Of a stretch of DNA of 64,000 nucleotides, positions 58,075-64,000 are shown piece after piece (position 1 is the first letter of the stretch; each line of letters opens with the position of its first letter). The stretch is from Micropterus salmoides (Eukaryota; Chordata; Actinopteri; Centrarchiformes; Centrarchidae). The notes under the pieces are model-generated. The model was given only the letters and a program-made list of their open reading frames with translations, searched no databases and was not told the origin of the DNA. The DNA is taken from NCBI RefSeq assembly GCF_014851395.1, contig NW_024044459.1, positions 18,672,664 to 18,736,663 of the forward strand. The letters run 5' to 3'. Both the position numbers and the translations under genes were made by a program.

Positions 58075-58331
58075 TCAGAGCAAGCAGATCAGACTCTTCC
58101 CCTCCTCAATCTCCTCCTGAACCTTATCGCTCGAGGTGGCGATCTCAGCCTGTGCAGACAAAACAGCACACAGGAACGTTGAAAGCGTTCCCCCGATCGC
58201 TGCGTAGAACGCCCAGCCGAGAGAACACAGAGCTGGCTTAAAGGGCGAGGCCTCGGGGCCGCAGTAGCCAATCACCTTCTCTGAACCCCAACCAGCAGGG
58301 TACAGCATGAGGCCCACCATCAGCAACAGGC
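58075..58331 (-). CDS. lhfpl2: lhfpl2 second (last) coding exon
   Basis: Acceptor CTCCCTCCAG, then 'GLLLMVGLMLYPAGWGSEKV' to the final 'SLICLL' and TGA at 58,077-58,075. Confidence 0.95.
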
Positions 58332-59224
58332 CTGGAGGGAGAGCAGATGAGATGAGGGGTTTAGTCAGTACATGTAAACACAGGGGCTGAAAGCACAAAC
58401 AGAACGCAGTGCAGCTGGGAATGTGGTGACTCAGATCTGGTGATGGATCATCCATTTTTCAACTGACAAGCATTTGATTTGTTATGGGAGGAAATGCCAC
58501 CCCTACAGTGATGTCACACTATGACAGATTACCTACTCGACAGCCCTGTCCAGTCAAACACACCTGCGAGATCCCATTGTTGAAAGAAACATGCAAAAAG
58601 ATTTAGAGAAATTTGGTTGGTCTATGAGACTGCCAGCTTGTAAACTCAACAGCAACACTGAAATTCCCCAAAGGCCTAATCATGATTATAAAAACGTCCA
58701 GCAATTTGCTTGCATGGACATGAAACCACTATAAACCACGTGTCACAGGTCCCAGATTATTAGAATTAGCTCCTGAAGCTTGTGAGGTGTAACTCTTTCA
58801 CTGCTTGAGTTTGTCCATGATTCTTCACATCTTTTTCTGAGCTCAGGCACAGGAACATTCAATTTAAAGGATGCACATTTGCTGAGACCTTACTTCCTTT
58901 TAAACTTCAAACTTTGAATGCATGAACGTAGAGGAAGCATGGCCCAATTTGGGGGTGAAACCATTGTTTGATATGAACACTAAAAACTCAACAAAAAAGT
59001 GCAAACAATTGAATCAATATTTTCAGTTTTGACTTTACTTCAGATGTCTATTTTGCAGAAACCATAGATCTTCATCTTGTCTGAGTCTGTATCTTAGTTA
59101 AATATATTTGGGAAAAAAGCACAACATTTCAGACAGGGATAGAACAATAAAGTCCTGGACTTGTTTCCATCAGTTTTCACAGTCCACCTGCCTTCTTTAG
59201 GAAACAGACCAAGATATTCAATGT

Positions 59225-59269
<45 letters not shown>

Positions 59270-59693
59270 TAGCTGTCTCACCTGCAATAGCCTGGAGCAG
59301 TCCACAGATGTTGAATATGCTTTTCTTAAGGATGCTCTGGAAGCACAGGCTGAAGATGGAGATGCAGGCCACTCCTCCTAATACTAACGTCCCTGCTGCC
59401 AGAAACAACATGGCAGCCTGCCAGAAGCCACTGGCCACTTCTGCAAATGTCCCGGCGTAGGGCCCGCAGCTCACCCCTATTCCCCGGGTCCCGATACGAA
59501 GGCAGCGGCTGTAGAGTCCAAGAGCTGGCCGGTACTCCCCAGAGTCCACTCCCGCCCCGTTCGCACTGGAGTCCGACTGAGGGATTCCCAGCAACCAATC
59601 GGGGCTCATGAAGGCAATGAGCTCAGCAAAGGCCACTACAATACTGAGCAGTGTCCAGAGCATGGAGCGGCATGTTACAATCACTTGGCACAT
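58075..59693 (-). CDS. lhfpl2: LHFPL tetraspan subfamily member 2 (whole gene, coding span)
   Basis: LHFPL2 is a four-pass membrane protein of the LHFP-like family, within the wider claudin/PMP22-like fold. Its molecular role is poorly known; a mouse mutation affects reproductive tract development. Two coding exons, 59,282-59,693 and 58,075-58,331, join in phase 1 to give 222 residues (human 228). Start: MCQVIVTCRSMLWTLLSIVV, matching the vertebrate N-terminus; an in-frame upstream ATG at 59,738 lies across a splice acceptor and is not used. Membrane segments: about 12-29, 92-115, 128-148, 174-197. Loop 1 holds 'SPDWLLG' and 'LGLYSRC', the family's W/GLYxxC-type signature, and 'SCGPYA'. The C-terminus 'ATSSDKVQEEIEEGKSLICL' is nearly identical to human. 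Loop 1 is shorter than in human. Fish have lhfpl2a and lhfpl2b; I cannot tell which this is. Confidence 0.95.
58332..59281 (-). other. lhfpl2: lhfpl2 intron between coding exons
   Basis: GT-AG intron of 950 bp. It holds a 39-bp dinucleotide run next to the donor and no other recognisable feature. Confidence 0.85.
59230..59268. repeat. (CA)n, read as (UG)n in lhfpl2 pre-mRNA
   Basis: Pure run of about 39 bp lying 12-51 nt downstream of the lhfpl2 5' splice site. On the transcript it is a UG repeat. Confidence 0.95.
59282..59693 (-). CDS. lhfpl2: lhfpl2 first coding exon
   Basis: Codes residues 1-137 plus one base. The full exon probably starts at 59,725 after the acceptor TTCTTATCAG, giving 32 nt of 5'UTR in this exon. 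Donor GTGAGA, followed after 12 nt by a long (GT)n run. Confidence 0.95.
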
Positions 59694-59725
59694 GGCGTTA
59701 AGGCTTTCTGAGATGGTACCAACAA

Positions 59726-60802
59726 CTGATAAGAACAAAAAATGAAAATAGTTGAAGCCCTTTCAAGCTCCTCCAAGTGACAGGGCACTGATATTGGGGA
59801 GTTTAAATTCCTTTCCTTACAAAGAGAAAGGTCCAGCAGGTTCCCTGTTCAGATCCAAATGGGCCACTGATCTTATCTTCTCAGAGCAGATGTTTCCCCT
59901 CCTCTCGTGATTCTTTATTCTTTGCTTTCCCCTCTTCTTCTTTCATGCAAGGTCTGGATCTGGTCATCCCAAACGGCTACAATGCTCCAAAGCAACTTCC
60001 CTCAGCCATGGTACCGTCTGAAAAACACGCCTACAGACACAGAGACGAACGAGGGTCAGAGAAGAATCTGTATACATATGAAGTGGAAGTAAATGACTGG
60101 TACAAGGGGAAAAGAGGGACACAGTGTAAGAAGGATAAGCAGCGACTCATTTCCCATCCACTATGAGTCATCAAGCTCCCTTGTATTTGCTGGATGCCCC
60201 ACAGGATGTCTAATTTGTATCATTCTCATCAAATAGACCCATCCTCACCCATGACCTTCCCACACAGTGCTACTTCAGATTCACCATCAGTCAGCTGTGA
60301 GTGTACCATGAGCAACACTTCCAGATGTCTTTTGGAACATTCAAGATGAATCTCACACACACACGCTAGAGACAACAAAGTTCATCCTGTTGTCATTTCA
60401 CTCTAGATCACTAGGCCTTTGTGTGTTTCATTTTATCTGCAAAATGACTGGAGCCTTGTGTGTTTTACTACTGAGCAGCTATCAACACATATGAGCGCAG
60501 AGTTCTGTTACAGCATGCAGTAAGACACAGCATAACATGCCAGATCCTCACTGCGGTGGCAAACACACACATGACATCAACTGGAGCTATATCAGTCAGT
60601 CAGTTCACAATTTAAATTACAGTCTGAATAAATGCAGTACATTAGAGGGAGTGGTTATTGGCTTTATCACAGCATTTATGATGTTAACTTTGATGCTGCA
60701 GCAAAAACTCTAAGCCTGTGTTCTTTATTCAACAGCAATCAAAACTTGATTACAAAAGACTTTTAACCTGTAACAGATGACATTTCCAGCGCAATCCTCT
60801 CA

Positions 60803-60859
<57 letters not shown>

Positions 60860-63800
60860 AGAATTGGTATTGAGTGTGTCTAGGTCCCAATCAAAGCGGT
60901 TGCGATACTGTTGCTATGTTATGATTTAGTTGCTGTGACCACCATGGCCTCGACACAGCCGTGGTCTCATGGGAGCACCGAGGTTTCTCAGAAGCCCTAT
61001 GATGTCATGATCCAGCATTATGATATACACAGGAAAATATGTGGGATCTGGTTTTAAATACAGTGTGGTGGACCCTGCTGTCTTGGTGGATCTCACTGGT
61101 GGAGTCAGGAGAAGTCCCTGATATTTCCAAGTCTGTGTATCTCCACCAAAAAACCTTGTGAGAAGTTGAAAGGGTCTCTACTGGTATCTAGCCATGCAGA
61201 CAGTGTTGGTTTTAATGGCTGAGGTTTGCAGATTTCCGACTCTGAAATGAGAGCCTCCACCCCAATTCAATGGAGGTGAAGAGAATTTCATTCTTGTGCT
61301 TGCAGCTTTAAAAGGTTACACTGATAATTAGACTAAATTCCCATTGCTGTTTAATTTCATTAGTTCAGCTTGACATTCTGTTCATGTTAGCAGATTTCTG
61401 TTTTGGAGGAGGGGATTAGTTTGCTTTGGTTTGCCCCATTGAATCTGCAGCGTGTGACGTAACCATCACACTGGAATCACTTTTAGCCAACATTACATTA
61501 CATTTACTCATTTGGCAGAAGCTGTGGTAGCGGTCGAGCATTTAACTTCTCAGTTAAGTCCTGTAAGTCAACGTCAAACAGTCTGTCCAGGTTTTACTGA
61601 GTTCTTCTTCTTTTGTTGCCATTTGTGTGTCAATTTCTGTCGTTTAAATTTTTAATGGATTTACCTATTTTTATGGCTCGGGCGTAAGAAGATGATGTCC
61701 CCATTCCATTCCTGCCTGTATAGCTATGTTTTGTTATGAATAAGCCCAACAAGCACAAGACATTTAAATAGCTGAGCAAATTTTAAATGAGGGCAGCAAC
61801 TCTGAGTCCTATCCAGAGACTATTAAAAACTATCCCGGTATTTTCATTCTTTAGAATAACTTTCTAATGAAGAAATAGTCCTTCACACTGTAGACAGCAA
61901 GGTTTGTGGACTATCCAGAGTAACGGGATTTTCTTTTCTAAAAATACAAGTTGCTGTTATTATTTAAATTTATTTCTTCAATTCTTTGAGCATTAACACG
62001 TTTCCAATCACCTCCATTGTACCAGGGTTGGTTCATAAATCTCAAACTGGTATCTCAAAATCTGCCAACATAAAACCAAACCTTTTTTTGCATCGCTTGA
62101 CACCACCACTACAAGTGAGATCTAGTTGTAATTTTGGTAAAGATACTCTTTAAAAAAATGTCTCCAGTCTGCACTAGTTATAAACTAAATCAGGCTTTAA
62201 CTCAGAGCAAGGTTTAATTTTTTTTAAATAATTTTTTCGCTCCAATTCTTTAAAACCTAAACCTATGTCACCCTGATGTCCTGAGGGGAATGACTGTGGT
62301 ATTAGGTTATACATAACCTCCCCGCCAGCCTCCATTTAGGATGGTAAATCATCCCACCACATCTGTAGGGAATGAACACTGATGTATATTGAAAGAGATG
62401 ATCTGAGTCAGTTCAAGGCAAAACACATTTCCCAGGCCACAAAATAAGAGTATTATCTCATGCAGCTAAAAAGGCTGACTGGTTCATAAGAAGAACTCGG
62501 TTACAATAACAAAGTCACAGGCATGACAACATCTGAAGAGCAGGTACCACATTTGAAACACTTGAGATGCGGGCGTGATTCAGTTCAGCAGGAATCAGTC
62601 GTGTCTGCAGTTCATGGTAGTAGTTACCATCAGTATGAACGATTGTGCTTCCAGCTTGTGCACAGGTTTGCTTTGTCTGAGTTTGACGGTGATTCCTATC
62701 TGTGACATTCCCAAGTTCATCTCATTCCATCTCCTCAGCTTGTGCAGAGTTTCAGGGGAAGTCTCCACTTAGTCTGCTTTATTCTCATTCTACAATTTTG
62801 CATCATAATTAGAGAACATGAATCCTCACTGTCAAAATACTCTGTCTACTCTGTCTACATATAATTACCCAGCTTGAAGATAAACTGAGTGTAAGGTTTT
62901 GATGGTGGTGAACCCTTACAAACAGGATGAAAGACAGCGGTGCGTGAGAGAGAAATAAGCAACATCGGTCAACAATGATTTTTTTTCCAGAGCTCTGATT
63001 TTTACTAGTGTCCATTCCCAAGTTACAAAAGTTCCACAACTCACCAAACAGGTAGCTGGCTGAAAACAACAAAAACAGTCTCATAGGTGCAGCAGCTGAG
63101 GTGACACCCAACCTGACCCCGCTCTCTAACACCTTACACTGCTTTCCCACCTGGCATAAACCGTACACCTACCCCTTTCTACCAGCACCATTATACAGTG
63201 AAGGGCACATTGACTCTCCCTCAATAACTTTAAAACATATTTACAGTTTATCCATACTGATATTTCCATTTTCAATATACAAATGGCTATTGGCCAAAAA
63301 AAAATCTAAACTTAACAAAAATAACCTCTACCCACCCCTCTCTCTTCTGCGACTACTTGGTTCAGCCTAACAATTTTTAATTCACATCACACAGTAATTC
63401 ACATCTGCTGGAGTCCTGCGGCTGCATTCCACGAAAATACGCCCCCGGAAGTAGACCTTAAAGAGAGAGTTTGGGTAAGGGTTCCCAAAATAAAAGTACA
63501 TGTACATAATAACAAAGTTGAACTTGCTGTATTAGTCTGTTGAATTTAAGTTACGGTAGTTAAGTTATAGCAACAGGATAAAGAGGCTACGGCAATGTTA
63601 TAATTCATTATCAACCAAAAAGGAAATGCCAGACATAAACAGGAAGCAAACAGGAAGCATCCGTGTCTGTCCAACTGTCTCTGAGGCACAATCGTGCATT
63701 GTGAGAATCATCAGTCAACCTATCTCCTTTCAATCGAAACAGTCACTCCTCACATGTTTCTGAAAAAAGGTATAAAAGGAATTTCTGAAGAAACATGTTT

Positions 63801-64000
63801 GCATTTTGTAGTACAATAGTAGAGTACAATATAATCAGATATGTGAAGTGTGTTTATGTGTTTCAGGATGGTGTGGGGTGCACCCTATTCTATTATAGTC
63901 CTTGACTTTATTCCAAGCCTCCTCATAAACCATGGCTCTCCTTGTTGTTATGACAGTTTCCATTCTGCAGTAGTTACAATGGATTCACACAACATCACTC
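59726..64000. other. lhfpl2 5' intron or upstream region, non-coding
   Basis: The acceptor at 59,726 implies at least one non-coding lhfpl2 exon further right. I could not identify it here; it may be beyond the window. The stretch contains a (TG)n run at 60,806-60,858, a fragment of the 'acatttac...ggcag' fish repeat near 61,494-61,525 and otherwise unremarkable AT-rich DNA. Open frames (for example minus 62,809-63,168) have no recognisable domain. Confidence 0.5.
60806..60858. repeat. (TG)n microsatellite
   Basis: Pure TG run of about 53 bp. Confidence 0.97.

Noticed and set aside
59694..59738. Longer LHFPL2 start at the upstream in-frame ATG
   Set aside because: The extension crosses the splice acceptor at 59,726, and the known vertebrate N-terminus begins at the MCQVIVTCRS methionine.
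62809..63168. 119-codon minus-strand frame near the right edge
   Set aside because: No domain recognised and composition typical of random AT-rich DNA.
1..64000. tRNA, rRNA, CRISPR arrays, integrases, phage or bacterial operons
   Set aside because: Looked for on both strands by eye; no cloverleaf, spaced repeat array or prokaryotic gene cluster was seen. The only tRNA-like piece is the SINE head at 35,777.

Overview
This is a window of vertebrate, almost certainly teleost fish, nuclear DNA. Two intron-containing genes with strong vertebrate orthologs lie at the right-hand end. The remainder is AT-rich non-coding DNA with dense CA/TG microsatellites and retroelement remnants of fish type: L2-clade LINE copies with a 'cttgccttgc' tail, a tRNA-like SINE, and several short DNA transposons. 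No bacterial, phage or CRISPR-like organisation is present. Most long open frames in the left 48 kb are chance frames through dinucleotide repeats.

Layout. (1) 1-24,200: a gene-poor stretch with no protein-coding gene I can recognise. It holds microsatellites, a fold-back repeat at about 17.24-17.75 kb, and several homeodomain-motif-rich blocks that look like conserved non-coding enhancers. (2) 24,200-28,520: a repeat cluster. A 5'-truncated L2 LINE sits inside an older repeat and is flanked by an 8-bp target duplication; a MITE with matching inverted ends follows at 28.2-28.5 kb. (3) 30,690-40,830: a second repeat cluster. It has a SINE bounded by a perfect 13-bp duplication, a DNA element of about 1.96 kb with perfect 20-bp inverted ends and TTAA borders that carries another transposon inside it, a minus-strand L2 fragment, and a 180-bp unit present twice. 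(4) 42,000-46,600: a second group of enhancer-like blocks. (5) 48,395-56,300: scamp1 on the plus strand, with a CpG-rich promoter, nine clear coding exons, one candidate 15-nt microexon and a 3'UTR of about 2.6 kb. (6) 56,680-59,725 and beyond: lhfpl2 on the minus strand, two coding exons, with upstream non-coding exons presumably to the right. The two genes are convergent and their inferred poly(A) signals lie only about 0.4 kb apart.

The scamp1-lhfpl2 tail-to-tail pair matches the human 5q14.1 order (AP3B1-SCAMP1-LHFPL2-ARSB, from established knowledge). The developmental homeobox gene OTP is in the same human neighbourhood, so the desert left of scamp1 could be part of an OTP-type regulatory landscape; this is inference. 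The two genes do not form a pathway: SCAMP1 is a four-pass protein of recycling and secretory vesicles, and LHFPL2 is a four-pass tetraspan membrane protein. I found no convincing novel biological system. The best leads are the candidate scamp1 microexon, the nested transposons with readable insertion scars, two unexplained exon-like blocks, and the group of probable enhancers.
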